Shown: positions 1 to 15,800, counted from the first letter of the stretch. The stretch: DNA of 64,000 nt from Symsagittifera roscoffensis (GCF_963678635.1 NC_087063.1:68550727-68614726); one strand, 5' to 3'. Translations and numbers: made by a program. Notes: generated by a model not told the origin, from the sequence alone.

Positions 1-208
1 CCGTATGTTCGCTATTGAACGTCAGTTCAACTTGATTAGCTAGCAGCGCATTTTCCGAAAAGTAAGTTCTCTCGCGCAACATCGGATGAAAAAGGGCGAG
101 GAAGGCGACAAAGTTTAGAATGTAGAGAAGAACTGCGACCAAGTTGCCATACTTAGTAGCCAGCTCAACCAGCGAGCTTCTCCTATCCGGGTCAGACAAA
201 ATTCCCAT
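1..208 (-). CDS. GPAA1: GPI transamidase subunit GPAA1, N-terminal exon (partial)
   Basis: The reverse complement opens with ATG at 208 and stays open for 69 codons to the window edge. It begins MGILSDPDRR, followed by a hydrophobic stretch (about residues 23-42, NLVAVLLYILNFVAFLALF) and then RERTYFSENAL. This is the conserved start of GPAA1: short cytosolic N-terminus with the LLSDP-type motif, first transmembrane helix, then the RTY-SENA motif of the lumenal domain. GPAA1 is a multi-pass ER protein of the GPI transamidase complex, which attaches GPI anchors to proteins. Only the first exon, or part of it, is in the window. It is transcribed away from NCAPD3 in the same direction, with 677 bp between the NCAPD3 stop and this start. 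Family assignment by motif recognition is confident. Confidence 0.88.
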   Translation of the reverse strand, partial: MGILSDPDRRSSLVELATKYGNLVAVLLYILNFVAFLALFHPMLRERTYFSENALLANQVELTFNSEHT

Positions 209-885
209 CTTCAAAGACTCATTTCAAACAGGTCTGAAAGGAAACTATAACTAAACCCGACTTCATAGCTTCAATTCTAACTAGAGGGGATAACTCAAGC
301 AACTATTCTTTTGCGGTTCAGTATATGATCGGGACGTCTACTTTATGCATAGAGCACTCATGAAGCAAAAAGCCTATTTGAGCTTCGATTATCTTTCTGA
401 TAAATTTAATAACTCACCTTCACATCAACCGCTAAAATACTGATGAGCCAAAATTACCATTTCCTCGATTAGAATCAAGTCTTATTATAACTTATACACA
501 CTCAACCAATTATCGAGCATATACTTGTTATCGGATAAAAAAATGAAACTAACAACTATCAATTAGAAACTAACCCAACTTACAAATTCAACATAATTAC
601 AAAACAAATTATTCAACGGCCACCATTTTCAATAAATGTCAAGAAACAAAACGCGCATAACAATTCTTAAAACATTTTAAACCAGTGAAACGATATATTT
701 GTGTAGAAGCCAGGAAAATACACGACGTCGCAAAAAATAGGTAAGAAATCTCTCATGTTATAGATTTTTTACATGTTTTCTTTCAAAGTGTAGATCTTTT
801 TTAAGTAATAACAACTTAAATCGTGATATGGCCTATTTTTCGAGACATTAAGCAATAATCGTATGTTTTCTCAGGCAACCCTCAA
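209..885. other. Intergenic gap between NCAPD3 3' end and GPAA1 start
   Basis: AT-rich sequence with no coding frame. It must hold the NCAPD3 3' UTR (right part) and the GPAA1 promoter and 5' UTR (left part). I see no repeat copy and no clear core promoter. Confidence 0.6.
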
Positions 886-3800
886 TTAATACGGATTGTC
901 GGTTGATCTTCCAGCCTTAAAAGGCGTAGATGTGACAGCATTCTCATTATTAATTGGCTGACTAAGCACATTCTGGCTCAAGATATTTTGGCTTAGGATA
1001 TTTTGACTTTGGCTATTCGAGCCCTCTCGACTTGCTTCCTCAATCGGCGTCAACAGCTTCATGTTCGTAATTGCAGCTTCCTTTTCAACTACTGGCGACG
1101 CACAAGTTAGCGACTCGCGTTGTCGGTACGATATGGAAATTTCGCCCGAGCTTGTTCGGCTGAAAACACTCGATGGTCGGCGATATAGACCACTGGTTGA
1201 GCCGCTAACTGAAGAAGCGCCAAAGAATGAACTTTCAAAGCCAACGCCGGTCAAGTTAGACGCTAGAGAGTAATCGAATGTCGACGTTAAATTAAGTCTC
1301 TTGTATTGACGTATCGGTACATATTGACTTTGTTTAATCTCTGTTTCTACTGATTTTGTTTCTTCTCTGTCCAAAATTCTACCCAGATCATTTTTGTAGT
1401 CTTTAATCATATCGCCCAAGCAAGTCAAAACATCCACAAGAAGTTTTTCTTTTTGCTCTTGCTTCAGTTTTTCACGCAAACTCAGCATCACTGGTAAAAA
1501 CTGCTCCACTGTTACATCTCGCACCATCTCTGTGAATTTAGCTGAACTCGTGGTCGATGAAGTTTCAGTAACAGATTGCCCGGAATTACTTTTAGGTTCA
1601 ACTGAGTTGTTATCAGGGTCGGTGTTCTCCCGTGAACCTGATGCTGTTTTCATCGCCTGATAAAAAAAAATCATTTTTTTTCAGACTGCATAGAATAATA
1701 TAACAATGATTAGTGAAAGAGCAAAAATAGCCAGACAAACAGAAAATTTGAATGAACTTTCGAGTATCACCCAAAAATACAACCATGCAGCTCTGTGATT
1801 TTCACTAATCTTCCTTAAAATTTACAGGGGAGGATTCGGTGCAACGTACCATAGTTAACAAGAAATAGTTAACAAGATCCAGCTTAAATTTAAGAAACTG
1901 GATCAAGAAGTATATTTTAATTCCACTCCGAAAAAAAAGAGAAAAATCTACTTTTGAAACTGATTCTCTGTCTTCCCCGCCATTTCCAATTTCAAAACAT
2001 AGCCAACTGACAGTTAGAAAAGATAAAGAACGCAAGGAAACTGAAAAAAACTGACTTGTTTTTTGAAAAACCTTCTACTTATGAACTTCGAAGAAAAAAA
2101 TAGATGGCCTTAAAGCTCTTTGAATTTGTAGAACAATTTATGATTGACACTTTTTTAATGAAACTAAGACAGATCACTAACTAAAACTTTTATTTTACTG
2201 GAAAAATCTGATAATTGATTTGCATATTCAAAATCAGAAGTCACTCACTTTCTTTCGTGATCTTCATACTTTCGCTGTTCGATAGTGGAGTTTGCCTTAA
2301 TTTCAACAAAGGAAAAGAAGTGAACTGAAAAATAAATCATAAGTCAAACCGCGAAAAAAGAAAATAGAGCGTAAACAATTTTCAAGACTTTCTTCCTGAA
2401 AAAAAACACCGAGACTTATATAAAAGACAACAAGACTGCTCGTATCAGGGCGAAGCCCTGAATGTTCCGACTGCCTTTTAATGTTTAATAAAATGTAATA
2501 AAAATGAAAAAAAAATCTAAAATTTGAAATTTTTTTATGAAAATCATCCCCCCACACGCCATATAAAGTACAAAAGGATAGATTTCGCTCCTTGTAACAA
2601 ATCAATTATGGCAAATAAGCTTCTTCCAACTAAATTGGAACGATTTCTAAGACGGATTAAATCTCCGCTTACGCGTTAATAGCGCGAATTATATCGCGCG
2701 TTAATTGTCCTAAATTGGTCAAAATGGCCAAAATGGCAATCTTTAAACCCTCATAACTTCACGAAAAATGATCACAGGTGAATTATATTCAAATATAAGC
2801 TCAGGACAACAATAGCTTTCGAATGATATAAAAAAAATTCCGTCAAAAATGGCTAGTTAAAAAGTCGAAATTTGTCTGAAGAAAAAAAAACCCACCCCGA
2901 GCACAAACATTCCGTTACTTTCGTATCGAAAGTCGGAACAAAAATCACCTAGACGAAAATAGGAAAGAAGCGTGAAAACCTCAAAGAAAGTAAACATTTC
3001 CAGGGATTTAAATAAAAATTGGCCGAATATAAAAATGGCAGAAATATTCAATACTTTCAAATTGTGACTGACCGCCGACGACTTGGAACAAAGTTTATGT
3101 TTCAAGGCTTTCGTTATAAAAAAGCAAAATACTGATTCATTTAATTCCTTTTAAATGCACGGCAATTGATTCATTTTGATGTTCGAATGTTTTTCCTTTT
3201 TGGTCCTTAGCGCATGAGTCCTTCGCCCATTCGGCCCATCACCCATGATAATAGCCCCATTAATTACCATTTATTCAGCAAATGAGAGCGCGCCTATCTT
3301 AACCAGATACGACAATTCATTACAAGCAACAACTAGCAGCATGCTTAAGTGTTCATTAGGGGACTAAAAACAATGCAAATTCAGGATTAAAAGTCGACGC
3401 GCGGATAGAAACTAAACCTAACAACATAATTGAATTAAAAACCGGATTTAAAACAAAACTAACACGTACAATGAGGACCATTGAAAATTAGTATCACCTA
3501 GAATATCAGCGTTTTACTTCACTCTTTTCATTCAATCTCATCCCACGACTCATGCACTAGCTGGTTTCTCTATGCCATTCAATTTCGCCATTACCGAACT
3601 CGGTAAAAACCAAACTGTCCACGAAATATGTAATCTGAACCACAAATAAGTAAAAACTACCCGAGACCATGGTCATGAAAATATTTCTTGAAAGTTTTTT
3701 TTTTAAATTATATTAATGTTCCCAAACCAAGCTAATTTTAAATATTTTAAACGCATTACTGCAAAAGGCGTGACTTTTTTGCAGGGAAAACTTAAGACTC

Positions 3801-6800
3801 ACGAGGAAACACAAACATACACCCTTTTTTAGTACAATTTCTGCTAGGAGAGCATTCTTCTATGGGGTGCTGAGAACCACAACAAAAACGCATGAACCAG
3901 TTAGTAAGAACTATTTTTTTAAACGCACGGGGCGAAATTCGAGAAGTTATGAATCCCCAAGCAATTTTTACTGAAAACGCAGAAGATGTTTAAATTAAGA
4001 TGATTGAGGTTTTGCGACAGTTGAAATTTTGAGCCACAACTATTCAACTAAAACGAGCAGCCAAAGTATTCAAATCTCCGACACAGTCAAAAACATTTCG
4101 AATTCTCTGAGGCCCTGATAGGTATAGTTTTTGGCTTTTCGATACCGGCCCAACAAGAAACAAGTAATGAACGCAAGTAAACATTAAAAAAACTGATTCT
4201 GTTGAAAAAATCTCAACTTTCGAATTTCAAAGAAAAAAATATATGCCCTTTTTTAAGCTCTTTGGATTTCTAGAACGAATTCTGATTGGCGCTTTTTTGA
4301 TAACATTAACACAATTTGATAAACCTGGATCAATATGTAAAGTTTTTATTTCGCTGGAAATCTAAAAATTGAATTCCCCTTTCGAAACTAGAAATCGTTC
4401 ACGATTTTTTGCGCCATTTCCACGTTCGTATTTAGAGAGTGCTATTTACGTCACTTTTAGCAGATGAATTTCAATTGAACTCGAAAAGTGCATATATAAT
4501 TAAGTGCATTTATAAATGCCTCAATAAGTATGAATGTACATCTGTAGTTATTAGAGACTTTTAAGACTTTCTCCAGGAAAAAAATCACCAAGATCTATAT
4601 AAGAGTCTTCATTACTCTTTAAAACAAACTTTTCAAGATTTTTTCTTTGAAAAAGGCTATTTTCGAACTTCCCCTAATTACTACCTAAATGATAGCAGTC
4701 TGCATGTCAGCAGTCGGGAAATTAGACATTCCAGTTAAAATTGACCATTCCGTGAACAAAAGCTGCAACATAGCTCTTTCTTTTGTTTTTGCATTAAACA
4801 GGTAATAATTTTACAAAAAACTAGGTGCTCAAGAATTGTTAACTCTATAACCGCAAGCGTAAATATTCAACACAGAAGTGAAGCTGCGCTTCGCAAACAC
4901 AAGTGAAAACACGAGAAAAATCAGCTTTATAAAGTGAAATAAGAAAAAATAGAAATAAGCCTCGAATTAGTAAAATTTTGCTACGTATGGGCTTCGAACC
5001 TGCTACCTCGGGAATTGGAATCTCACGCCCTGTACTCTCAGTCACGAATGCTTTTAGGACTTTTCCTGAAAAAAATCAGCAAGACCTATATAAGAGTCTT
5101 CACTACGTTCATTACTCTCAATCAAATTCAACTAACGAAAATTTACTGAAATTGGAGTCAAAAACTGTGTGGCATGCAGATCATTTATTCAAAGCCTGGC
5201 ATGCTTTATTTTTTCAATATGCACAGTCCCTGCTACTGTTAATGAATAAACAGGTCCCCTAGCCTACTTCTGACAGCAAAGCAAAAGTGGACATCAATAT
5301 ATCCAAATATCCGGGCCTTCAGACAGTTTAAAGAAGCAGTCCAAGACTTGTACCTTCACCAATTTGGAGGGCCAAAGAAAATTATCCAGAAAATTTTCAA
5401 TAGTGGAGTTGTAAAACGCTGCTTTGATCACTTTGCTTCAGTTACTTGCCGCAAAATTCAAGAATTTGGATTGTTGACAATGAATCGACAATTAAAAACG
5501 GCACGCATGATCCTCAAATCATTTGTCGCTCTGGCCTTTATACCGGAGCTTGATTTCAAAATTTATATCGCTACTTCCTTCAAAAAAAATTAGAAAAGAA
5601 GGAGACGTAGCCCTTTTAAATGGATTATGTGGATTAATTTCGAGACAACCCGTGTGGAAGCAAATTTCAAAGGTGGCAGCTACAAGTATTTCAGTCGAAT
5701 GCCGAGACAGTGTTTTCCGGTTTGAAAAAAAGGCACCCATCTCACCATTTACAAATATAAACATGAACAGAAAATACGAAAAATGTCGTTTCAATGAATT
5801 CAATAGAACTGAACAAATGACTTCTGAATTTGCGTGAAAAAAAACATCAGGTTAAAGCTCTTTCAAGATAAAGTATCTGAAAACATTAAGATTGAACTTC
5901 AAGACTGACACAGAAATTTATTATTGACACTTTTTTGCGAAAATTAAGTCTATTGGAGAAACGTCGATGAATAAATAAAATTTTTATTCCGCTGGGAAAC
6001 CTATAAAACTGAAGTTCGAAACTAGAAGTTGTTCAAGTTTTTGCGCGCCATACGATTCCCAAGTTTAGCTAACTTTCAGCAGATGGAATTAAATTGAAAT
6101 CAAGAAGTGCATATACACCTAAGTGCAGGGGCGGATCTAGGATTTTCTCGAGGGGGGGGGCGGATTTTCACGAAAATTATGTCGACTTTTTTATTAGGTC
6201 GATCAAATTGATTTTTCGAGCTAACCCAAAGCACAATAAAGACCCCATTTTGACCAAATTTTCTGCGCCGCAGGCAAACTTTGAAAAAGCAGGCCAAAAA
6301 AGCGTTTTTAGGCATTTTTAGAAAATTTTGACCAAAAAATTGCGTTTTTGGCGCGCGCTCCCCTTCAAAATTAGTACAAATTGGCGCCAAAAGCGCCTTT
6401 AGAAAAATTTTAGGGTCTGTCCGCCAAAAATGGATATCTCAAAAAAGCACAAAGGGTCGAATCCCTGGAGGGGGGGGGGGGGGGCTAAGTGCATGCACAA
6501 ATGCATCAATATGTGTGAATGCACGTTTGTAGTTATTAGAGCATTTTCAGACTTTTTCCTGAAAAAAAATACGAAAAAAAGAACAATAAAGAGTCTTCAC
6601 TACATTCATCGACTCTTTAAAAAGGGTTCAACAGACTATATTTGTTTCACTGGAGCGAATCGTTGTGTTACTGAATGCTATGAATTATCCCCATGATCTA
6701 TCATAATTGTTAAAAATTTTATGAATTTGACCTTTTTTTTACAAGTATACAAAACTTTTGGATTTAGGAGCTTGAAACTCTTTTATTTCCTGTCTGAAAA

Positions 6801-9800
6801 AGTTTGATCAGTAAATTTTTCCAGGATCATCGTAAAATTTAAATAAACATACCTTCAACGTGAATAGCTTCAGAACATCCGATAGAATATTCTCGAAAGT
6901 TGGCTCAACCGGCCCAGAACTCTTCACGTAACATCCGACCACTTCTGTCATCAGCCGCACTTTTAGCTGAAACTTCTGCTGTTCGCTGAGGTGCTGTGCT
7001 AGGAATTGGTAGACGAGGAGCCGCTTGTTCTGATGAGCTGACACCGCTACAGGAATTTCCATTTCCGGTTGGATCTCCTCATTTCCTTCTGGAGTTTCAC
7101 CGAGCCCCGAGCGAACCAGTCCTAAAATCGAATTTTTATTTACCTAATTTGGGATGAGTAAACACAAGATTTAGATTAGAGCAACAGGGATCCTAAGTTT
7201 TGGAAACCATTTAAAGCGCAACACGCATACATAAGACAAAATTAGTCAAAACATAAATTTTCCGCAAATAGCGGTCATGAATTCGGCAAACAGCTCACAT
7301 GCACTTCGCAAATGGCTAGCGTAAAGTTCTTTCGAAAGAAGCATTGCACCACGAAAGCAATCATCATTTATTCGATCAAAATAACCATTAGATCTCACAC
7401 AAGTTTCAACACATCGATTATTTAAACAACTAGCTACAGCTAATAAATCTATCTACCCAATCCAAAAAAGCAATTGCAATTGAATTATTGTTTAATACTT
7501 GTCACACCGAGGCGAGGCAGAGGTTCGCGCCACTTGCAATGCCATTCAAAATCAGAAAATGTGGCGGAAAAACTCCATACGTTTGTCTCGAATATATTCA
7601 AACTCGAACATATTCCGACAAACAAGCGAAATTGTTTAACAACCTATCAAAAACACGTTAATCACGTTCACAAATCACGTTAACAATAACGTTGACATTG
7701 ATGGCCAACATACGTTATTACATTAACATAAGTATATCTAAAAATAACACAAGTCTACCCTACATGGCTCATTAAACTTCTAAGAAAAAAAACTATTTTA
7801 TAAAAATTCTGCTCTTGGCCAGCATCGAATCCATAACCTTTGTCGTCTCCATCTCAGACGTTATCTCTGAACTAAGTGACCCAAATTGGGACCTCGAACG
7901 AAGTATACTGAGCAAATACTATCAAAAAACTGAGCTATATTCCCATTTATAAATGCTTGCTAATTGCAAGCGAAGAAAATACGGCCCGTCGAATAACAAA
8001 AATAATGAAAAAAAAAATTTAAAAAGCCAACGAATCTAAATTTGAGAATCTTGCAAGTTTAATTTTTCCAACATTATATGGATGGATTAAGATGGTTAAT
8101 TAGATTTTTCATAAATTTCTCAATAGAACTCAATCATTCTAAAAAATACAAATAAAAATAAATACGACCTATATGACCTCTACGTTCATTAGCACCTCAT
8201 AAAAAAACTTTTGCGTTATTTGTTTTTTAGTTTTTTTCGGCTGTTTTAAGAAAAACCAAGGGACTCAAAATACACTTCAGGCCTCAGAGGTGAAGCTACA
8301 CTTCGCGGGAAACAAGCAATAAACAGCAAAAACAGCTCCAAAAGGTCAGAAAAAAAAATGAGATCTTACAGAAATACCCACAAAACAAACAACATAAAAA
8401 ACACTGATAGAATGTTACTGGGCAAATATCACAGATTAATCCGACCACAGTTAACTTTTTCTATTTTTCGCATGTTTTGGACTGCAAAGTACGACTAATA
8501 AGGCTTTAATAAAAATCCACTCTTTATCCTTCCGAGCTTTTTAGGTGGTACCTAATATGGCTCGCAACCAAAAAATGGTTTGTTACCAAAAAGCAAGCCT
8601 TATATATTTTGACTATAGCTCGAAACGAGAACTATTCACTAATTCTTGTTACTACTACCCGAATTAGTAATAACTTGATCTACGAGTCGGATTCGAACCA
8701 GCGACCTCGAGTCTCACGTCCTTCTCTCTCAGCCACGAACGCTTAACGATCGTCAAACACTAGCCACAAATAAAGCAGAGAACAGATGCTAAGAAATTTC
8801 CAATGCTACATATTTTGATTATAGCAAAAGTACCACCAAATGAGCACTGTTTTTGCAAGTTAGGTTGCGAAACAGGTAGAGTCACACTAATACACAAATC
8901 GCTACCTCGTTAGTGCAATGGAGACCAATTAGCTTGCCTCGAATCATTTTTGAACGACTATTTGGAACGAACTTCGAATATTGACTTAGTTTGCGGATTG
9001 AATCGCACAAGCTAGTCCAATAAACCGAGAAACTGACAATTTTAAATCTCCAAAGCTTTGCGAAAAAAGATTATAGACTAAATTCCAGGTTAACTTTCAG
9101 CTCAGAACGTCGATACCTTCGAAGAGGTATAAGAATTGTCGGATCTACTTAACAACCTCCACCCCTTTCAAGAAAGGGTGGGGGGGGGGGGATTGTTAAG
9201 CAGATCAAAATGGTCGATTTTTCGACCAATCAGAATGCAGCAAAATTATGAGATTCTCAATAGAAAGCTCAGTGCTAATTTACTGTATTTATCAAGTAGG
9301 TACCATGGGGGGGGGGGGGGGAATATTAAGTAGATCCGAATTTTCCCTCAAAAACTTTTGACATACACAAAACTGCTAACAAAATGAGCGACTAGCGTCG
9401 GAGAAAGTGCTCTTATCGGGTAACATTCTGCTCGCACTCCCCAGAGCAAATGAAATAATTCTAGTTTTAATAACAAGAAAAATCAGTTAATTCAGATATC
9501 AAAACCAATCGTTATTGCTCATCCACTAATTAGCGGTAAATCAAAAAAAGAATTAAATAAAAAGAATGTTATACCACATGAAATCCTATGAGTTTTGTTA
9601 CAGGTACTCGAAAGAAAAAAACGGAAGTCGCGCAGAAAATCCCTTAGTTGCCTCCCTTTGAAGAATGGGCAGAACAATCACTAAGAACACTTATTTGACA
9701 AGTAGTTTATAACGCATTCTACTAACCTTCCTTGGGGAACTGGTTGTACTTGGGATGAGTGTGGTGTTCGTTGAGGAAGAAGAGCGTCTCTGGCAAGTGG

Positions 9801-12800
9801 GTGAAGAAGAGGGAGCGGTGTCTGGTGGCCATGTGATCTAGACAGTATTCGGCCAGTCTTGCCACTTTCTCCGTCTCATCCACGTACAAAGTCAGCATTC
9901 TGCAATAAAACTCGACAGTCCATGCAAAAAATTGCGACATTTTTTATTCACATTGTATCATTCAAAACGCATAAAGGTGCTCTTTTGCAATAAAAATCAG
10001 ATCAAAACATGGCAACTATATACATGGATTTCTTTTTTGTTCAATATCTTTTTGAATTGAATTTTTTTGAAGTTCAAGCTCTGATAACATTTAACAAAAA
10101 ATCATTGTAGATGAAGCATATTCATCCGACAAATTTTGAATCATAGCATAGGAAGTTCAGCTGAATCATAGCAAAGGAAGTTCAGCTTTAAGGCCCCACC
10201 TGAAAAAAAGACTGTCGCGTATCTTTATGTACTCGTTCTGGAGCAATTCAAACACCACAGCTAGTGTCTGGTATCTCAGGAATGAATCTGGACATGCTAG
10301 ATATCTGTATATTCGGGGCAGGAACCTCTCCACTGTATGCGTGTATCGCTTGCATAGGTCACAGAGAACTATTATAACGTTGTTGGCTACTTTCAGAGAG
10401 CAGTAATTTTCTCGGTAGTCGTCATGTGTAGAAGGGGCGATCAGATCTCCCAACAAATCGGCTCCTTTTTGAAAAAAAAAAATCTTTGCTTAACCAAAAT
10501 AACCGACTCATAACAGATGTTTAGTAACAAGCAACTATCTGAAGTTCTTGTTGATTTTAAAGATTATGTTAGTTGATAGAGATCAAAAGGGGGAGCGGTG
10601 GTGAAGTGGTTACAACTCTGCCTCTCAATCGAACGCTCGAGGCCCACCCTGGTCCTTGCTCGTTGCTTGCGGATTAGGCAACATTCCTCAGCCCAGAAAA
10701 TTAATCAAAAAATTGCATTTAGCTCTTAAAAGAGGCACAGCAGCGGTTCTCCGTAGTGAGCTGAACAGCTTGTATGTTCGTCCTTTCCATTATGTATAAG
10801 TCGTCATAAAAGTAGTTGACAATTTTGTTGATTTGAAAGCTGATGCTAGTTGATGTAGGTCAAAAACTCGCATGAATCACAATTCAAACTTAGTCGCAGC
10901 GGATAAACGGAAAATTCGAGGAAGTAACCTTGTTTATTGAACTCTTCGAAGATTAGACACATGTTTCCAATGGCGATCACGCCCACCGCCTGAACAGACG
11001 CCATATGTTCATCATCCAGCTCCGGATTCTCAGCATTTTGCTTCCGAATACTTAATAAACTTTGCATCATCTTCAGAAGTGGTTTGAAGCAAGACTTCAG
11101 GGACGAAAGAGCATTTGAACACTCTTGCAGATTGCAGAAGGTCAGTTGGCCGACTATGAACAGTTTGCGCATGAAGCTCTCGTTGTCGAATGCTGGTTCG
11201 TCCATTAGATACACGGAGGGGTCATAGGTTTTTATTGCTTCTTTTGTTCCCTAAAAAACCTAACCAATAGTTTTAAAATCAAGCTCCGATTAATTCTAAG
11301 GCGATTTATTCATTGATCAAATAATATCGTTATGAGTGAGTGAACCTGAAAAAAAAATGGTAAAAATTTATGATATTTGGTTTAAAAAATGGTTCCCGCA
11401 ATTTTCGTGACCAGCTAACATGCGGAAGCAAACGTTTTTCAATGCAATTTTCAACCATTGTTTTGGAATACTTTCAAAAATTTGAGGCTCTAACTATCCT
11501 AAGTTAGCTAGCTAAAATGTTAATCAAAAATACCTCTGCTGTAAAAATGGCGTAATTCTGCAACACTTCTTGTAACTCATATTTTTCCGTGATCACACTC
11601 ACAGCGCCCAAAATATCTGTTGCGCAGTGCAATGGTAGTGACACTTTTCCCGCCACAGCCAACAGAGAATTCACTGCACTGCTCATGTCTGCTTTCGGGA
11701 TTGACTTCGGGGATGAGAAGCAGAGGATGTCCATGATGAAAGACAGTCTGAATCTGTCATTCTGCTCAACGATTGAGTTGTCCATCGTTAGGTTGCTCGT
11801 CACTTCTTTCAACGCCTCATTGGCAACTAAATTCAAAGCTCAGATTTCAACTCAATAAATATTTGAGTGGTCTTTTTTGTTCTGGTTTTAAAATCGAAAC
11901 TCCTCATTAACCTTGGATTTTTTTTATAAAATATCTAGCTTACAGTCATATTTGTGCATTAAACTGCTTTCAGACAAAGAAAAACAAGTCTTCGCCATAT
12001 TAGCTAAAAAATATTTTCGCTTGAGAGTTGATTACAAAATAACAGTAAACAAAATGATTAATGAAAAAAGAAGGACAGCCGGTTACTGTACAAAAGGCAC
12101 AGAATGTTCCAATCTAAGTTTTGTAACAAAATGGCTGAAAAAACGGAAAGTTTTTCTAATTTTATTGCAGAAATATTCAAAATTTGATTCCCAATTTAAA
12201 ATTTTGAAGTTTTTGATTCCCGACATTCGCTAAAAAACTCCAAAAACTAATTTTACTCCAGTAAAACAAAGTTTTCACAGCTTAATTTAAGCTTAACCTT
12301 CTATAGGCTTTTCGTGCGCGCTCACCTTGTTAGCTTGAAATTAGACCAAAAAATAGACCAGAAATTTCAAAACGGTTTTTCTCGACACCGAGACTGAAGG
12401 GGCTTTAATATGACATATAACTCGACCCATTACGATGATTATTTCTGGTACCTGATTTATCGTGGAAAACAAAAAGAAAAAAACTAAAACACACCCAAAT
12501 ACGAAGCTCCTCCATATTTTTCAAATGATCGGAACAAAAAAGTTAACTGAACAATGTGTCATATATATTTCAACACAGATGCGAAGCTGTGCTTCGCAAA
12601 CACTAGCGAGAACACGACAAAAAGCGGCTCTGTAGAGTGCAATAGTAAAAAGTTGAAATAAGCCTCAAATTACTGAAAATTCGGCTACGTCTCGGATTCG
12701 GTCTGCGAGCTAGAGATTATGAATCTCACGCACAAACCACTCAGCCATCAGCCACGAAATTTGAATACTAGCCACAAATAAAGCAGAGAACAGATTCTAT

Positions 12801-15800
12801 TAAATTTCCAATGCTACAGATTGTGATTAGAGCAAAAATGCCACCAAATAAGTGAACACTTTTAATGAACACTTTTATTTGCGAGTTAGGTTGGAAAAAA
12901 GAAGGTTCGTACTACTACACTTCGCTCGCAAGTGTAAACATGCACTCTTACTTATTTTCCACTCCTCTGTCTTCATGATTCGAGATAGTAGCATCCAACA
13001 CGACACCTCGTGTCTCTTTGCTCTAACACAGTCCACCAATTTTTCCACACTCTGTTGTAGAACTTGCCCGCATAATTCAGCCGCACCCAGTCGGAAGAAG
13101 TACATGTAGTTGTCAGATAGGGTCAGGATATCGAGGAGACTCCAGGCCATGAGGACTTCCGAGGAACAAGTGAGATCATCAGAGGACTCCATACGACTGA
13201 GAGGAGTGAGGACTGTCACTTCGAATACCGAAATGGCTCGCTCTACTACTGCCTTCTCGCTAAAAAATTCAATCAAAACACTTCGGATTCCCAATTCGCT
13301 AGTGTCCAAAAATTGAGTCACAAAAACGTATTTTTCTTTGCATCCAAATTTGTGGCAATTACTTATTTAGATTATTGATCGATTACGCTTTCTAGTAGCA
13401 TGCGTTACGAGGAACAACAAATACAAGATGTTCAGGTCTGTGCGGCAAACAGCTGTTGCGCAAATTATTAAGACTTATAATCACTTTTTTCGGTTATTTC
13501 TCTGGCCTGGGAAATAATGCCTCGCCACAGCAAGCAGTGAGCACGATAAGGGTAGGCCTTGAACCACTGACCTTTCGACCGAGAGGCAAAAAATTGCACT
13601 ATTTGCTATCGATCTTAATATCGGAATTCTTAATGGAATCACATTGCAAATATGGTTCCGCTAGAGTTCAACTTACGGGTCAGAGAACAGCGGCATAACA
13701 TTGACCAGCCACGCTTCTTTGAACTGATGCTCCAAAGCGAACTCATGCAACAGTTTCGTGCTACTTTCAATTGCCTGCTTCCTAATTACCAACGTAGCAT
13801 CCGTCGAGGCCTCATTTAGTGCAGCGATGATCAACTGTTTAGCTGAGCTTGTCGATAATAAACACACTACTACGTCTACGAAAGCTTGAAGTGCCGCTTT
13901 ACGTACATTGCACTTCTCGTCACGACAACTCGGCAAAAAGATAAGTTCGAAACACGATTCATTCTCGCCAAGCGTGATAGCGCCACTATCGTGCAAGTTC
14001 GGGTCCAAATCCGGCGGCATCGTCAAAGCGCTGTTATAGGGCTCCTCATTTCCCTGATTTTCTGAACCATCGCGGAGCATAGATCTTAGTTTGGTCTTGA
14101 GAACAGTTGAAATTGCTTCGCTTCTCAGTTTACACATGGTCGAGATACAACTGAACGCTTTGGCTCTGATCGAAGGTACTTTGTCTGAACATCGGTCAAG
14201 TATAGATCCGACTAACTGTTCATGGTCCAGGTTCATTCTATTTTCAGTACCAGTACTTGAGCTGAAGTTGAGTAGTTTTTCGAGAACTTCCAGCACAAAC
14301 AGTCTTTCATTTTGCTAGAAAAAAAACATAACATGTTAGTTAAAACTCACGAAAGAAGATATACAGATAGATTGATTTGACTCTCTCCATAAGCATCCAC
14401 AATTACTCTTTATTCATATCGAAAACTAATACATATTTTGCATTTAAAACCTAACCAGGGCGCAGCTTTGAGAAACAAATGAAAACAATACGGGACGCAT
14501 TTAGGATTTTCAGAAGGTGCAATTTCTAGACTAACCAAAGTGATTTTACGACCTCTCCTATAAAAATGATGGAAAAATAAGTCGCAAATTAATAAATACA
14601 ATTTAAGGTTGGTTTAGGTAAAAATGGATGCCGTTTTGTTGTTGAGGGAAAGGAAAACTTCTACACGCTTAGTTAGTTTGATTAATAATTACCTTCGAGC
14701 TGTGTAGTTTACTGAATAGCCACTCGGACATGACTTCGTAGCAGTACTCTGGAAAGAGTGATATGATAGACACCAAGGAGTCCGCTGTCTTGCTCCTGGA
14801 ACACAACGACGTACAGATTCCAAAAGAGCATCTGATTTAGGTCATATCGTTGATTTATTAGTATCATTAGACTTATTAGTATCATTACGGACGAATTAAA
14901 CATTTTGAAAATGTTCTTTGCTTCTTTGTTATCTTGAATTATCTCGTCCTATAACATACCAGTTTCTGCAAAAAGAGGACTTACCTTTGAAAATAATACT
15001 AAATACTTCCATGTGATACTTTTGCATGTTCCATTTACATAAATCGATCTGTTTCGACAAGCTTCTATCTGCTAATTTTAACATTAGAGAATTACAAACC
15101 GATATTCCATTTTGTCCACTACACCCACAGTCACATGCTGAGCCAGAATGAAGGCACTCTGCGATGCTTCTGGTTTCTCCTGGATCAAATCGCGAATCAG
15201 CTGGACAGTCAGCTCGGCCATACGGACCACTGGTTGTGTCAGTGTAGCCTGTGCTGTGGATCCATCCAGTTGGTTTGGGTTCCTCATCAGCACAATCGGC
15301 ATGAGGTGTTTCATCAGTATACTGTCCTGTATCAGGGTCAGTTGGTGAATGGGGTTAGTCATGTAGGTTCCTAGCACTTTCAGGCACAGTTTAGCATCCA
15401 GGATCCTAAACAATTACACTGTACAAGCAAAAAAGGACAGTGCAAAAGAAATAGCAAAAGAGCAAAATTATTACGAATTAAAATCATTGTCAACAGCAAA
15501 GTTAGGAAAACACAGCACTAAAGTACCTGCGATACGCAAAAAAAACAATACTATTTCTTCTCGCCAATTTATCATTCGTTTTTATAGACTTTTTCATAGC
15601 CCCTTAGGTCCGAAAAGATCAACCACTTTTTCAAGATCAAACTACGGGTTCACTCAAGAACCCAGCGGAATTTACAATGGATCCCAACAAAGTTATGAAC
15701 ATACATGATTGCACAACCTACTTTGAGAGCTCCTTTGGTTTCGAATACGTGCAATAGTGCAGTGCACTTGCCAATCTCGTCACTAGCATATGTTGGGAGA

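Noticed and set aside
8690-8750. Possible tRNA gene on the minus strand (A box and GGTTCGAATCC B box)
   Set aside because: No acceptor-stem pairing or anticodon arm that I can form; similar heads recur with a shared body, so it is a SINE.
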